Part shown: one piece after another, positions 1-9,655 of the stretch
How the letters are laid out: each line of letters starts with the position of its first letter
Position numbering within the stretch: position 1 is the first letter of the stretch
From: Nonomuraea sediminis
GTDB taxonomy: Bacteria > Actinomycetota > Actinomycetes > Streptosporangiales > Streptosporangiaceae
Reading direction: 5' to 3'
Assembly: GCF_018531495.1 (NCBI RefSeq)
Contig: NZ_JAHDTI010000030.1
Coordinates: 1 to 46,334 of the forward strand
DNA: 46,334 nt
Program-made: the position numbers and the translations under genes
The notes under the pieces: generated by a model
Database searches by the model: none
What the model saw: only the letters and a program-made list of their open reading frames with translations
What the model was told of the DNA's origin: nothing

Positions 1-1
1 A

Positions 2-1828
2 GCGCCGCGACAGGGCCCCGCGCGCGGCGCCGACACGCTGCCGCCCCGGCCTTTCCGCAGGCCGCCAGGGCCGCCGCGGCCGCCCAGGCCGCCGCTGATC
101 CTGCGGCTGGGCAACCCGCGCAGGCGCATCAACGTCGGCCTGATCGGGATGGCGTTCATCCTGTCGATCTTCGCGGGCCGGCTCATCCAGATGCAGGGCC
201 TGGACTCCAAGGTCTACGAGGCCGCTGCCGCCCACTACCGCGTCCGCACGGAGAACATCCCGGCCAAGCGCGGCAAGATCACCGACGTGAACGGCCACAC
301 GCTGGCCACGACCGCCGAGGCGCGGGAGCTGGCCATCGACCCGTCCAAGGTCCCCGCCGCGGCCCGCGCCAAGATCGCGCAGCTGCTGGCGACCGAGCTG
401 GGCAAGCCGGTCCAGGACATGGCCGCCAAGCTGGCCAGGGTCGACACCCAGTACCAGCTGCTGGCCAGGGACGTCGACCCGCTCGTCGCCGGCAAGCTGC
501 TCAAGGTGGGCATCCCCGCCCTGACGGCCAAGAAGACCTACAAGCGGCTCTACCCGGCCGACGACCTGGCGGGCAGCCTGGTCGGGTTCGTCGGCGACGA
601 CGGCACCGGCCTCGGCGGCATGGAGCAGGCCAGGAACACGCTGCTGGCCGGGCGCGACGGCACGCAGCGCGTCGAGATCGGCCGCGACGGCCAGCCCATC
701 CCGATGACCAGCCGCGCGAAGCAGACTCCGGTGGAGGGCCGCGACGTGCGGCTCACCATCGACCGCGACATCCAGTGGGCCGCTCAGCAGGCCATCGGCG
801 ACCAGGTGCGCAAGTCGGGCGCGACCAGCGGCACGGTCGTTGTCATGGACGTGCCCACGGGCCAGATCCTGGCCATGGCCAACGCGCCGGAGCTCGACCT
901 GAACAACTGGCGCAAGGCGCCGCCCGCCGACTACGTCAACCGGGCGGCGGCCGACGTGTTCGAGCCGGGCAGCACCAACAAGGTGATCACCGCGGCCGCG
1001 GCCATGGAGGCCAAGCTGGTCAACCCCGACACGGTGTTCAAGGTCAAGGACAACATCAGGTGCGCCGACCGGGTGCTGCACGACGCGCACCCGCACCCGC
1101 CGGAGAACATGACCTACCGCGAGGCGGTCGCCAAGTCCAGCAACGTGGCCACGATCATGGCGGCCCGCAAGGTGGGCTCGGCGAGGCTGTACCAGATGCT
1201 CAAGGCCTTCGGCTTCGGCTCCGTGCCCGGCGGCGGCGTGCCCGGCGAGGAGGCGGGACTGCTTCCCGACTACAAGACCTGGTCGGGCAGCCAGAGCTGC
1301 ACGGTCGCCTACGGGCAGGGCGTGTCGGTGACCGCGCTGCAGATGGCCAGCGTCTACCAGACCATCGCCAACGGCGGCGTCAGGATCCAGCCGCAGATCG
1401 TGGCGGGCACCACCGACGCCTCGGGCAAGTACGTCGCGGCGCCCGCGGGCAAGCAGACCAGGGTGGTCAGCGCCGAGACGGCCAGGGAGATCACCACGAT
1501 GCTCGAGGCCGCCGTGAGCGCCGAGGGCACGGGTACCCTGGCCGCAATCCCCGGCTACCGGGTGGCGGGCAAGACGGGCACGGCCAACCGCTACGACCAG
1601 AAGCTGGGTCGCTACGACGGGTACACTGCCTCATTCGTCGGTTTCGCCCCCGCGGACGCGCCACGCGTGGTGGTGCTGTCGGTCGTGCAGAACCCGACCG
1701 AGGGGCATTTCGGCGGTCAGGTGGCCGCGCCGGTCTTCAAGGACGTGATGACATTCGCGATCAAGAGCAGGAAGATTCCTCCCACGGGCTCGACCGCACC
1801 GCCGGTGCGGATGGGCACCGGACAGTGA
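2..1828 (+). CDS. ftsI: Peptidoglycan transpeptidase FtsI (PBP3/PBP2b class), 5'-truncated by window
   Basis: Class B penicillin-binding protein that crosslinks septal peptidoglycan on the outer face of the membrane, working with FtsW. The frame is open to the left edge and encodes a Pro/Arg-rich cytoplasmic tail before the single membrane segment (codons near 131-190, GLIGMAFILSIFAGRL). The true start therefore lies outside the window and the internal ATG at 149 is not the start. The pedestal domain follows, then the transpeptidase domain with the active-site Ser of STNK at 971-973, the SSN triad at 1136-1144 and KTGT from 1571. All three penicillin-binding motifs are intact. It is the first visible gene of the dcw operon; murE starts 22 bases after the stop. 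The gene order supports FtsI rather than an elongasome PBP2. Confidence 0.93.
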   Translation, partial: APRQGPARGADTLPPRPFRRPPGPPRPPRPPLILRLGNPRRRINVGLIGMAFILSIFAGRLIQMQGLDSKVYEAAAAHYRVRTENIPAKRGKITDVNGHTLATTAEARELAIDPSKVPAAARAKIAQLLATELGKPVQDMAAKLARVDTQYQLLARDVDPLVAGKLLKVGIPALTAKKTYKRLYPADDLAGSLVGFVGDDGTGLGGMEQARNTLLAGRDGTQRVEIGRDGQPIPMTSRAKQTPVEGRDVRLTIDRDIQWAAQQAIGDQVRKSGATSGTVVVMDVPTGQILAMANAPELDLNNWRKAPPADYVNRAAADVFEPGSTNKVITAAAAMEAKLVNPDTVFKVKDNIRCADRVLHDAHPHPPENMTYREAVAKSSNVATIMAARKVGSARLYQMLKAFGFGSVPGGGVPGEEAGLLPDYKTWSGSQSCTVAYGQGVSVTALQMASVYQTIANGGVRIQPQIVAGTTDASGKYVAAPAGKQTRVVSAETAREITTMLEAAVSAEGTGTLAAIPGYRVAGKTGTANRYDQKLGRYDGYTASFVGFAPADAPRVVVLSVVQNPTEGHFGGQVAAPVFKDVMTFAIKSRKIPPTGSTAPPVRMGTGQ

Positions 1829-1850
1829 CCAGGGAAGGTACGCTCTCGCC

Positions 1851-3440
1851 GTGCGTCCCCCGTCGTCGAAACCCATTGTCGCCGCGTCCGCGACAACACC
1901 CGTAGTCGCCGAGTCCGCGATCATGCGTCCCACGACCAATCCGCCCCGCCCGCTGACCGGGCTGGCGAGCATGCTCGACGCCGACTCGGGCACCGCGCGC
2001 TCGCCGCACGCCGCGCTGACCGGCGTCACCATCGACTCGCGCGCCGTCCGGCGCGGCGACCTGTACGTCGCGCTGCGCGGCGAGACCAGGCACGGCGCGA
2101 GCTTCGCCGCCCAGGCGATGGCCGGCGGAGCGGTGGCCATCCTGACCGACCCCGACGGGCGCGCCGAGGCCGCCGCGACCGGCCTGCCGGTGCTGGTGGT
2201 GCCCGAGCCGCGCCTGCTGCTCGGGCAGATCGCCGCCTGGGTGTACGGCCAGCCGGCCCACGACCTGACGATCCTCGGCGTCACCGGCACCAGCGGCAAG
2301 TCCACCACCACGTTCCTGCTCGAGGCGGGGCTGCGCGCGGCGGGTCACACCACCGGCCTGGTCGGCGGCGTGGAGATCCACGCGGGCGGGCTGCGGTTCG
2401 AGCCGCGCCTGACCACGCCGGAGGCCACCGAGCTGCACGCGCTGTTCGCGCTGATGCGCGAGCAGGGCGTCACCGCCGCCGCCATGGAGGTCTCCAGCCA
2501 CGCGCTGGCGCTCGGCAGGGTCGAGGGGCTCTTCTACGACGTGGCCCTGTTCACCAACCTGTCGCAGGACCACCTCGACTTCCACAAGGACTTCGACGAC
2601 TACTTCGCGACCAAGGTGCGGCTGTTCCAGCCGGAGCTCAGCCGCGCGGGCGTCACCAACATCGACGACCCCTACGGGCGCGAGCTGCTGACGCTGGCCA
2701 AGGTGCCGATGACCACGTTCTCGGCGCTGGGCGACCCCGCCGCGCAATGGCGGGCCGCCGACGTCCGGCTGGGCGCCGACGGCAGCACCTTCCGCGTGGT
2801 CGGGCCCGGCGGCGTCGAGGCCGACGCGCGGATCTCGCTGCCGGGGCCGTTCAACGTCTCCAACGCGCTCGGCGCCGTCGTCACGCTCGTCGAGGCCGGC
2901 GTGCCGCTGCAGGCGGCCGTGCACGGCGTGGGCACGCTCGCCGGTGTACCGGGACGCATGCAGCGCGTCACGGGCCCTGAGCACGACTTCCAGGCCGTCG
3001 TGGACTATTCGCACAAGCCGGGCGCGGTCGAGTCGGTGCTCCGCTCGCTGCGCCAGGTGACCGCCGGCCGGCTGACGATCGTGCTCGGCTGCGGCGGCGA
3101 CCGCGACGCAGGAAAGCGGCCGCTCATGGGCGAAGCGGCGGCGCGGCTGGCGGATGTGGCAATATTCACCAGCGACAATCCGCGATCCGAAGACCCCCTG
3201 GGCATTCTGGCCGCGATGATGGAGGGAGCGCTCCGCGTTCCGCAGCACGACCGCGGTCATGTGATCATTGAGCCCGACCGGGCGGCCGCCATCGAGCTGG
3301 CGATCGGCCGGGCCGGTCCGGGAGACGTGGTCGTCGTGGCAGGCAAGGGCCACGAACAAGGCCAGTACGTTGCAGGTGAGGTGATCCCCTTCGACGACTG
3401 CGAAGTGGTCGCCGAAGCGATCGATAGGAAGGTCAAATGA
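1851..3440 (+). CDS. murE: UDP-MurNAc-tripeptide synthetase MurE (meso-DAP adding)
   Basis: Cytoplasmic Mur ligase that adds the third residue to UDP-MurNAc-L-Ala-D-Glu using ATP. The ATP-binding P-loop GVTGTSGKSTTT lies near residues 143-154. The DNPR motif at about residues 442-445 (SDNPRSEDP) is the signature of meso-diaminopimelate-adding enzymes as opposed to lysine-adding ones, so the wall is predicted to be DAP type. The GTG at 1851 gives 529 aa, with AAGG about 13 bases upstream. An in-frame ATG at 1923 would give a shorter N-terminus closer to many homologues but has no clear Shine-Dalgarno. The stop overlaps the murF start (ATGA at 3437-3440), implying translational coupling. Confidence 0.95.
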   Translation: MRPPSSKPIVAASATTPVVAESAIMRPTTNPPRPLTGLASMLDADSGTARSPHAALTGVTIDSRAVRRGDLYVALRGETRHGASFAAQAMAGGAVAILTDPDGRAEAAATGLPVLVVPEPRLLLGQIAAWVYGQPAHDLTILGVTGTSGKSTTTFLLEAGLRAAGHTTGLVGGVEIHAGGLRFEPRLTTPEATELHALFALMREQGVTAAAMEVSSHALALGRVEGLFYDVALFTNLSQDHLDFHKDFDDYFATKVRLFQPELSRAGVTNIDDPYGRELLTLAKVPMTTFSALGDPAAQWRAADVRLGADGSTFRVVGPGGVEADARISLPGPFNVSNALGAVVTLVEAGVPLQAAVHGVGTLAGVPGRMQRVTGPEHDFQAVVDYSHKPGAVESVLRSLRQVTAGRLTIVLGCGGDRDAGKRPLMGEAAARLADVAIFTSDNPRSEDPLGILAAMMEGALRVPQHDRGHVIIEPDRAAAIELAIGRAGPGDVVVVAGKGHEQGQYVAGEVIPFDDCEVVAEAIDRKVK

Positions 3441-4879
3441 TCCCGTTGCCACTGGCCAGGATCGCCGAGATAACCTCGGGCGCCCTGTCGGGGATGGCCG
3501 ATCCCCGCGCCGTGGTGCGCGGTCCCGTCGTGATCGACTCGCGCGAGGTGGAGCCGGGCTCCCTCTTCGTCGCCTTCAAGGGCGCCCGGGTCGACGGTCA
3601 CGACTACGCGGCCGACGCGGTCCGCGCCGGCGCCGTCGCGGTGCTGGCCACCAGGCCGCTCGAGTCGCCCACGGTCATCGTTCCCGACGCGGCCGCCGCG
3701 CTGGCCGCGCTGGCCTCCGCCGCGGCGCACTCGCTGCCCCAGGCCACCGTGATCGGCATCACCGGCTCGGCGGGCAAGACCACGACCAAGGACCTGCTCG
3801 CCAGGATCACCGGCAGGATCGGCCCGACGATCGCCCCCGTCAACTCCTTCAACAACGAGATCGGCCACCCGCTGACCGTGCTCAAGGCCGATCACGACAC
3901 CCGCTTCATGGTGCTGGAGCTGAGCGCCCGCGAGATCGGCCACATCGGCTACCTGGCGCGCATCGCGCCGCCCTCGATCGGCGTCGTGCTCAACGTCGGC
4001 ACCGCCCACCTGGGCGTGTTCGGCGGCAAGGAGGGCATCGCCAGGGCCAAGGGCGAGCTGGTCGAGGCGCTGCCCGCCGGCGGCGTCGCCGTGCTCAACG
4101 CCGACGACCCGCTCGTGCGCGAGATGGCCTCCCGCACGAACGCCCGCGTCACCTACTTCGGCCGCTCCGAGGAGGCCGCGATCCGCGCCGAGGGCGTGGT
4201 GCTCGACGAGCGCGGCCGCGCGGGCTTCACGCTGCGCACCCCCTCGGGCGCCGCGCACGTCAAGCTCAAGCTGTACGGCGAGCACGCGGTCGACAACGCG
4301 CTGGCCGCCGCCGCGGCCGGATACGAGCTCGGCCTGCCCGTGGCCACCATCGCCGAGGAGCTGTCGGAGGCCACGCCCCGCAGCCGCTGGCGGATGGAGG
4401 TCACCGAGCGCCCCGACGGCGTGACCGTGGTCAACGACGCCTACAACGCCAATCCCGACTCGATGCGGGCCGCCTTCGCCGCGCTCGGCACGCTCGGCAA
4501 GGACCGGCGTCGCTTCGCCGTCATCGCCGCGCTGCGCGAGCTCGGCGAGGACAGCGTCGCGCTGAACGAGGAGCTGGGCCGCCTGGCGGGCGGCGCGGGG
4601 CTGACCGGCCTGGTCGTCGCGGGTCCCGAGGCGGGCCCGGTGCTCGAGGGCGCCTTCGACGCCGCCCAGCGCACCGCGTCAGGGCCCGACGGGCCGGGCG
4701 GTGGCCTGCCGTACGACGGCAGCGGGGTGACGCGGATCGTGCACGTGCCCGACGCCGAGGCGGCCGCGGCAGAGCTGGGCGGCTGGCTGCGGCCCGGCGA
4801 CACCGTGCTGGTGAAGGGACCCCGCGCGATGGGGCTGGAGCGCACGGCCGAGCTGCTGCTCGGGGGGGCCTCGCGGTGA
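3437..4879 (+). CDS. murF: UDP-MurNAc-tripeptide--D-Ala-D-Ala ligase MurF
   Basis: Mur ligase that adds the D-Ala-D-Ala dipeptide to make UDP-MurNAc-pentapeptide, the last cytoplasmic nucleotide precursor. The P-loop GITGSAGKTTTK is at about residues 107-118, and the central-domain motif NSFNNEIGHP that characterises MurF follows. The C-terminal domain has VVNDAYNANPDSM, also typical of the family. Length of 480 aa is normal. The start ATG overlaps the murE stop, and the stop overlaps the GTG start of mraY (GTGA at 4876-4879). Confidence 0.95.
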   Translation: MIPLPLARIAEITSGALSGMADPRAVVRGPVVIDSREVEPGSLFVAFKGARVDGHDYAADAVRAGAVAVLATRPLESPTVIVPDAAAALAALASAAAHSLPQATVIGITGSAGKTTTKDLLARITGRIGPTIAPVNSFNNEIGHPLTVLKADHDTRFMVLELSAREIGHIGYLARIAPPSIGVVLNVGTAHLGVFGGKEGIARAKGELVEALPAGGVAVLNADDPLVREMASRTNARVTYFGRSEEAAIRAEGVVLDERGRAGFTLRTPSGAAHVKLKLYGEHAVDNALAAAAAGYELGLPVATIAEELSEATPRSRWRMEVTERPDGVTVVNDAYNANPDSMRAAFAALGTLGKDRRRFAVIAALRELGEDSVALNEELGRLAGGAGLTGLVVAGPEAGPVLEGAFDAAQRTASGPDGPGGGLPYDGSGVTRIVHVPDAEAAAAELGGWLRPGDTVLVKGPRAMGLERTAELLLGGASR

Positions 4880-5934
4880 CCAATATCATCATCGCCGGTG
4901 CGGTGGGGTTGATCATCTCCATGCTGGGGACCCCGCTGGCGATCCGGCTGTTCGCGCGGCGCGGATACGGACAGGAGGTCCGCGAGGACGGCGTGCAGGC
5001 GCACCTCAGCAAGAAGGGCACGCCCACCATGGGCGGCACCGTCATCGTGCTGGCTTCGCTGCTGGCCTACGGCGGATCCCACCTGGCGACGCTGGAGACG
5101 CCGACCGTCTCCGGGTTGCTGGTGCTGTTCTTGATGACCGGGCTGGGCGCGGTCGGCTTCCTCGACGACTTCATCAAGATCTACAAGCAGCGCAGCCTGG
5201 GCCTGCGCAGCGGCGCCAAGGCGCTCGGCCAGTTGGTCGTGGGCGCCATCTTCGCGGTGCTGGTGACCCAGCAGGCCAACGTCTACGGCATCACCCCCGC
5301 GGAGACGCGGCTGTCGTTCCTGCGCGACTTCGGTCCCTCGATCGGCATCGTCGGGTTCACGATCTGGGTCCTGGTCATGATCGTCGGGTTCTCCAACGCG
5401 GTGAACCTCACCGACGGCCTCGACGGGCTGGCCAGCGGCGCGACCGCGGTGGTGCTCGGCGCGTACGTCCTGATCGGCAACTGGCAGCTGCGCAACAACT
5501 GCATCGATCAGCTCGGGCCCAACTGCTACTGGGTGCGCGACCCGCTCGACCTGGCGGTGGTCGCGGCCTCGGTGCTGGGCGCGTTGATCGGGTTCCTGTG
5601 GTGGAACGCCCCGCCCGCCAAGATCTTCATGGGTGACACCGGGTCGCTGGCGCTCGGCGGCGTGCTGGCCGGGCTGGCCATCGCCACCCGGACGCAGCTG
5701 CTGCTCATCATCCTGGCAGGGCTCTGCGTCATCATCACGATGTCAGTGATCATCCAGGTCGGGTTCTACAAGATGACCGGTAAACGTGTGTTCCGGATGG
5801 CGCCCTTGCAACATCATTTCGAGCTGAAGGGCTGGGCGGAGACCACGATCGTGGTCCGCTTCTGGCTGATCGCGGGGCTGTGCGCCGCCATCGGTCTCGG
5901 GCTGTTCTACGTCGAGTGGATGCCCAAGCCGTGA
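4876..5934 (+). CDS. mraY: Phospho-MurNAc-pentapeptide transferase MraY
   Basis: Integral membrane enzyme that transfers phospho-MurNAc-pentapeptide from UDP to undecaprenyl phosphate, making lipid I. The 352 aa sequence is hydrophobic throughout with about ten membrane segments. Diagnostic motifs are KKGTPTMGG near the N-terminus, LDDFIK (the DDxxK active-site loop), NAVNLTDGLDGLA, FMGDTGSLALGG and the C-terminal APLQHHFELKGW, all conserved in MraY. The start is GTG at 4876 inside the end of murF, and the stop overlaps the murD start (GTGA at 5931-5934). Confidence 0.96.
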   Translation: MTNIIIAGAVGLIISMLGTPLAIRLFARRGYGQEVREDGVQAHLSKKGTPTMGGTVIVLASLLAYGGSHLATLETPTVSGLLVLFLMTGLGAVGFLDDFIKIYKQRSLGLRSGAKALGQLVVGAIFAVLVTQQANVYGITPAETRLSFLRDFGPSIGIVGFTIWVLVMIVGFSNAVNLTDGLDGLASGATAVVLGAYVLIGNWQLRNNCIDQLGPNCYWVRDPLDLAVVAASVLGALIGFLWWNAPPAKIFMGDTGSLALGGVLAGLAIATRTQLLLIILAGLCVIITMSVIIQVGFYKMTGKRVFRMAPLQHHFELKGWAETTIVVRFWLIAGLCAAIGLGLFYVEWMPKP

Positions 5935-7289
5935 CCCGCACCTGCGTGGCGGGACTCGGGGTCTCCGGTACGGCCGCCGCCAGGGCGCTGGCCGGGCGCG
6001 GCGAGCGCGTCGTGGTGGTGGAGGCCGTCGAGGACGAGCGCAAGCGGCTGGTCGCCGCCGAGCTGGAGCGCCTGGGCGTCGAGGTGCGCCTCGGCGCCAT
6101 GGAGCTTCCCGAGGGCGTGACCCGGCTGGTCACCACGGGCTGGGCGCCGCACCACCCGCTGATCGCCGCCGCGCTCGAGGCGGGCGTGGAGGTCGTGGGG
6201 GAGGTGGAGCTCGCCTGGCGGCTGCGGCCCGTCCAGGCCGCGCCCTGGCTGGCGCTCACGGGCACCAACGGCAAGACCACCGCGGTGCGGATGCTCACCT
6301 CGATCCTGCTGGCCGCCGGGCACAAGGCCCTGGCGGTGGGGAATGTGGGCGTGCCCGTGGTCGAGGCGGTGGCCGAGCCCTACGACGTGCTGGCCGTCGA
6401 GCTGTCGTCCTTCCAGCTCCACTGGTCCTCGTCGCTTGCCCCGGCCGCCGCGGCCGTGCTGAACGTGGCTCCCGACCACCTCGACTGGCACGGTTCGCTC
6501 GAGGCCTACACCGAGGCCAAGGGGCGGATCTACGAGCGGGCGGGCGTCGTGGTGTACAACGCCGACGACCCGGTCTGCGCCGAGCTGGCCGCACCGTACC
6601 CGCGCAAGGTCGGCTTCACGCTGAGGGTGCCCAGGGCCGGGCAGATCGGCGTCGTGGAGGACCTGCTGGTCGACCGGGCCTTCGTGGACGATCCCGTCGA
6701 GGCGGCCGAGGAGCTGGCGACGCTCGACGACGTGCATCCCTTCGCCCCGCACAACGTGGCCAACGCGCTCGCCGCCGCCGCCCTGGCCAGGGCGTACGGC
6801 GTGCCCGCTGGAGCCGTCAGGCAGGGGCTGCGGGACTTCGTGCCCGACCCGCACCGGCTGAGCCACGTAGCGCGCGTGGACGAGGTGGACTACGTCGACG
6901 ACTCCAAGGCCACCAACCCGCACGCGGCCGCCGCCGGGCTGTCGGCCTACCGCTCTATCGTGTGGGTGGCGGGCGGTCAGCTCAAGGGCGCGGACGTGGA
7001 CGACCTCGTCCGCGACGCGGCACCCAGGCTCAGGGGCGCGGTGCTGATCGGGGTCGATCGGGCCAGGATCGCCGAAGCGCTCGCGCGACACGCGCCGAAT
7101 GTCCCCGTGGTCGACATCGCCGACCAAGACACTGGGGTCATGGACCGTGTCGTCACCGAAGCCGCCAGGCTCGCCTCCGCGGGAGACACCGTGCTGCTGT
7201 CCCCGGCGGGCGCCTCGCTGGACATGTTCGCCAACTACCCGGCGCGGGGGGAGGCCTTCTCGCACGCCGTACGGAACCTGAAGCGGTGA
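5931..7289 (+). CDS. murD: UDP-MurNAc-L-alanine--D-glutamate ligase MurD
   Basis: Cytoplasmic Mur ligase adding D-Glu to UDP-MurNAc-L-Ala. I place the start at GTG 5931, overlapping the mraY stop; the frame is open further upstream to 5880, but the product from 5931 begins MTRTCVAGLGVSG, directly at the N-terminal nucleotide-binding fold. The ATP P-loop LTGTNGKTTA is at about residues 109-118, followed by VNVAPDHLDWHG-type central motifs and DDSKATNPHA in the C-terminal domain. About 452 aa, normal for the family. The stop overlaps the GTG of ftsW at 7286. Confidence 0.94.
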   Translation: MTRTCVAGLGVSGTAAARALAGRGERVVVVEAVEDERKRLVAAELERLGVEVRLGAMELPEGVTRLVTTGWAPHHPLIAAALEAGVEVVGEVELAWRLRPVQAAPWLALTGTNGKTTAVRMLTSILLAAGHKALAVGNVGVPVVEAVAEPYDVLAVELSSFQLHWSSSLAPAAAAVLNVAPDHLDWHGSLEAYTEAKGRIYERAGVVVYNADDPVCAELAAPYPRKVGFTLRVPRAGQIGVVEDLLVDRAFVDDPVEAAEELATLDDVHPFAPHNVANALAAAALARAYGVPAGAVRQGLRDFVPDPHRLSHVARVDEVDYVDDSKATNPHAAAAGLSAYRSIVWVAGGQLKGADVDDLVRDAAPRLRGAVLIGVDRARIAEALARHAPNVPVVDIADQDTGVMDRVVTEAARLASAGDTVLLSPAGASLDMFANYPARGEAFSHAVRNLKR

Positions 7290-8566
7290 GCACCGCCACC
7301 GAGGAGCGCACCCCCAAGCGCCGCGCGACCGACACGGGCTGGTTCACCGAGCAGCTCGGCACCTTCAGGGAACTGCTTGGCAAGCCGCTGACCACCTACT
7401 ACCTGATCATCGGCTGCAGCGCGCTGCTGCTGGCGCTCGGGCTCATGATGGTGCTGTCGGCCTCCAGCATCGAGGCGCTGATCAAGACCGGCAGCCCGTT
7501 CTCCTGGTTCGTCAAGCAGTCGCTGTCGGCCGCCGTGGGCGTGCCGATCATGTGGGTGTGCTCGCGGCTGCCGCACAAGTTCTTCCGCTGGGCCGGCTAC
7601 CCGCTGATGGCGCTGTCGATCATCGCGCTGGTCATGGTGCTGTTCATCGGCTCCTCGGAGCTGGGCGCGCAGCGCTGGATCTACGTGGGCCCCTTCACCA
7701 TCCAGCCGTCCGAGCCCGCCAAGCTGGGCCTGGCGCTGTGGGGGGCCGACCTGCTCGCGCGCAGGGCCAGGCACGGCCGCATCGAGTGGCGCCAGATGCT
7801 GCTCCCGCTCATGCCCGGCACCGCGATCCTGGCCGTCATGGTCATGCTCGGCCGCGACCTGGGCACCACCCTGGTCCTGTTCATGATCTTCCTGGCCCTG
7901 CTGTGGGTGGTGGGGGCGCCGGTCAAGCTGTTCGGCGGGATCCTGGCGCTCGCCGTGCTCGCCGCGATCATCATGATCAAGATCGAGCCCTACCGGATGG
8001 CACGCATCGGCGCGTTCCTCGATCCGTGGGCCGACGCCCAGGGCGCGGGCTACCAGGCTGTGCAGGGGCAGATCGCGATGGGCTCCGGCGGCTGGTTCGG
8101 CCTGGGGCTCGGCAGCAGCCGCGCCAAGTGGAGCTGGCTGCCGCACGGCGAGAACGACTTCATCTTCGCCATCCTCGGCGAGGAGCTCGGCCTGATGGGC
8201 ACGCTGGTGGTCGTCGCGCTGTTCGGGCTGCTCGGCTACGCGGGCCTGCGCGTCGCCGCCCGGGTCAACGACCCCTTCATACGGCTGGCCGCCGCGGCCA
8301 TCACCGCCTGGATCGTCGGGCAGGCCGTGGTCAACATGGGCGCGGTGCTCGGCGTCGTGCCCATCACCGGCATCCCGCTGCCCCTGGTCTCCTACGGCGG
8401 TTCGGCCCTGTTGCCTACGCTGGCGGCGCTTGGCATGTTGTTGTCGTTCGCCAAACGCGAGCCGGGGGCGCGCGAGGCTCTGGCCGCTCGTGGCCCCGGA
8501 CCGGCCGCCCGGGCCCTAAGCTGGCTTGGCCTGGGGGGAACGAGCAGAGGCCGAGTGAGACGTTAG
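7286..8566 (+). CDS. ftsW: Septal peptidoglycan glycosyltransferase FtsW (SEDS family)
   Basis: Polytopic SEDS-family glycan polymerase that partners FtsI at the septum. From GTG 7286 (overlapping the murD stop) the product is 426 aa with a short hydrophilic N-terminus and about ten membrane segments beginning TYYLIIGCSALLLALG. Conserved SEDS features include RWIYVGPFTIQPSEPAKLGL, GRDLGTTLVLF, the ENDFIFAILGEELGL loop and the C-terminal GIPLPLVSYGGSAL. The open frame extends upstream to 6962 but that part is a shadow of murD. The position between murD and murG indicates FtsW rather than RodA. Confidence 0.95.
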   Translation: MSTATEERTPKRRATDTGWFTEQLGTFRELLGKPLTTYYLIIGCSALLLALGLMMVLSASSIEALIKTGSPFSWFVKQSLSAAVGVPIMWVCSRLPHKFFRWAGYPLMALSIIALVMVLFIGSSELGAQRWIYVGPFTIQPSEPAKLGLALWGADLLARRARHGRIEWRQMLLPLMPGTAILAVMVMLGRDLGTTLVLFMIFLALLWVVGAPVKLFGGILALAVLAAIIMIKIEPYRMARIGAFLDPWADAQGAGYQAVQGQIAMGSGGWFGLGLGSSRAKWSWLPHGENDFIFAILGEELGLMGTLVVVALFGLLGYAGLRVAARVNDPFIRLAAAAITAWIVGQAVVNMGAVLGVVPITGIPLPLVSYGGSALLPTLAALGMLLSFAKREPGAREALAARGPGPAARALSWLGLGGTSRGRVRR

Positions 8567-8578
8567 GGAGTGACCGAC

Positions 8579-9655
8579 ATGAGGGTGGTCCTCGCCGGTG
8601 GCGGGACGGCCGGGCACATCGAGCCGGCACTGGCCCTTGCGGATGCGTTGCGCCAGCTGGATCCGAGCATCGGCATCACCTGCATGGGCACCGAGCGCGG
8701 CCTGGAGACCCGCCTGGTGCCCGCCAGGGGCTATGAGCTGGAGCTCGTTCCCGCCGTGCCGCTGCCCAGGGCGCTGTCCACCAGGCTGCTCACCGTGCCG
8801 GGGCGGCTGGCCGTGGCGATCAACGCGGCCGTCGGCATCCTCGACAAGGTCAAGGCCGACGTCGTGGTCGGTTTCGGCGGCTACGTGGCCACGCCGGTGT
8901 ACCTGGCGGCCAAGCGGCGCGGGCTGCCGATCGTGGTGCACGAGGCCAACCCGCGGCCCGGGCTGGCCAACAGGCTCGGCGCCCGGCTCACCGACCACGT
9001 CTACTCGGGACATCCCGACTCGGCGCTGGCCAAGGCCGACTACATCGGCACGCCGCTGCGCCGCGAGATCGTCTCGTTGGAGCGTTTCTCCATGGGCGAC
9101 AAGGCCCGCTCCTGGTTCGGGCTGCAGACCGAGCGGCCCACGCTGCTGGTGTTCGGCGGCTCCCAGGGCGCCCGCTCGATCAACGAGGCCGCGCTGGCCG
9201 CCGCCCCCGCGCTGCGGGCCGCGGGCGTGCAGGTGCTGCACGTGATCGGCCCGAAGAACACCGTCGAGGTGGAGCCGCCGCCCGGCGACCCGCAGTACGT
9301 GCTGCTGCCCTACGTCGACCGGATGGACCTCGCCTACGCCGCCGCCGACCTGGCCCTGTGCCGCAGCGGAGCGCTCACCTGCGCCGAGCTGACCGCCGTG
9401 GGCCTGCCCGCCGCCTACGTGCCGCTGCCGCACGGCAACGGCGAGCAGCGGATCAACGCAGAACGCATCGCAGCCGGAGGGGGCGCCCTGGTCGTCGACG
9501 ACTCCGAGCTGTCAGCCGATTGGATCATTCAGAACGTGCTGCCCATCCTGCGCGACCCCGAGCGGGTCGCCGCCATGTCCGAGGCCGCCGCCAAGCTGGG
9601 TCGCAAGGACGCCGACCTCGTGCTGGCCAGGAAAGTGTTGGAGATCGCCCGATGA
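8579..9655 (+). CDS. murG: Undecaprenyldiphospho-muramoylpentapeptide beta-GlcNAc transferase MurG
   Basis: Peripheral membrane GT-B glycosyltransferase that converts lipid I to lipid II with UDP-GlcNAc. The product begins MRVVLAGGGTAGHIEPALAL, carrying the N-terminal GGGTAGH lipid I-binding loop, followed by VGFGGYVATP, HEANPRPGLAN and the C-terminal donor-site motif GSQGA. I prefer ATG 8579 because AGGGAG lies 8 bases upstream; a GTG at 8570 in the same frame would add three residues but sits directly on that Shine-Dalgarno. The start lies 12 bases after the ftsW stop. The stop overlaps the murC ATG at 9652. Confidence 0.95.
   Translation: MRVVLAGGGTAGHIEPALALADALRQLDPSIGITCMGTERGLETRLVPARGYELELVPAVPLPRALSTRLLTVPGRLAVAINAAVGILDKVKADVVVGFGGYVATPVYLAAKRRGLPIVVHEANPRPGLANRLGARLTDHVYSGHPDSALAKADYIGTPLRREIVSLERFSMGDKARSWFGLQTERPTLLVFGGSQGARSINEAALAAAPALRAAGVQVLHVIGPKNTVEVEPPPGDPQYVLLPYVDRMDLAYAAADLALCRSGALTCAELTAVGLPAAYVPLPHGNGEQRINAERIAAGGGALVVDDSELSADWIIQNVLPILRDPERVAAMSEAAAKLGRKDADLVLARKVLEIAR

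Noticed and set aside
1761..3452. Long minus-strand frame opposite murE
   Set aside because: Shadow of murE in a GC-biased genome with no recognisable domain.
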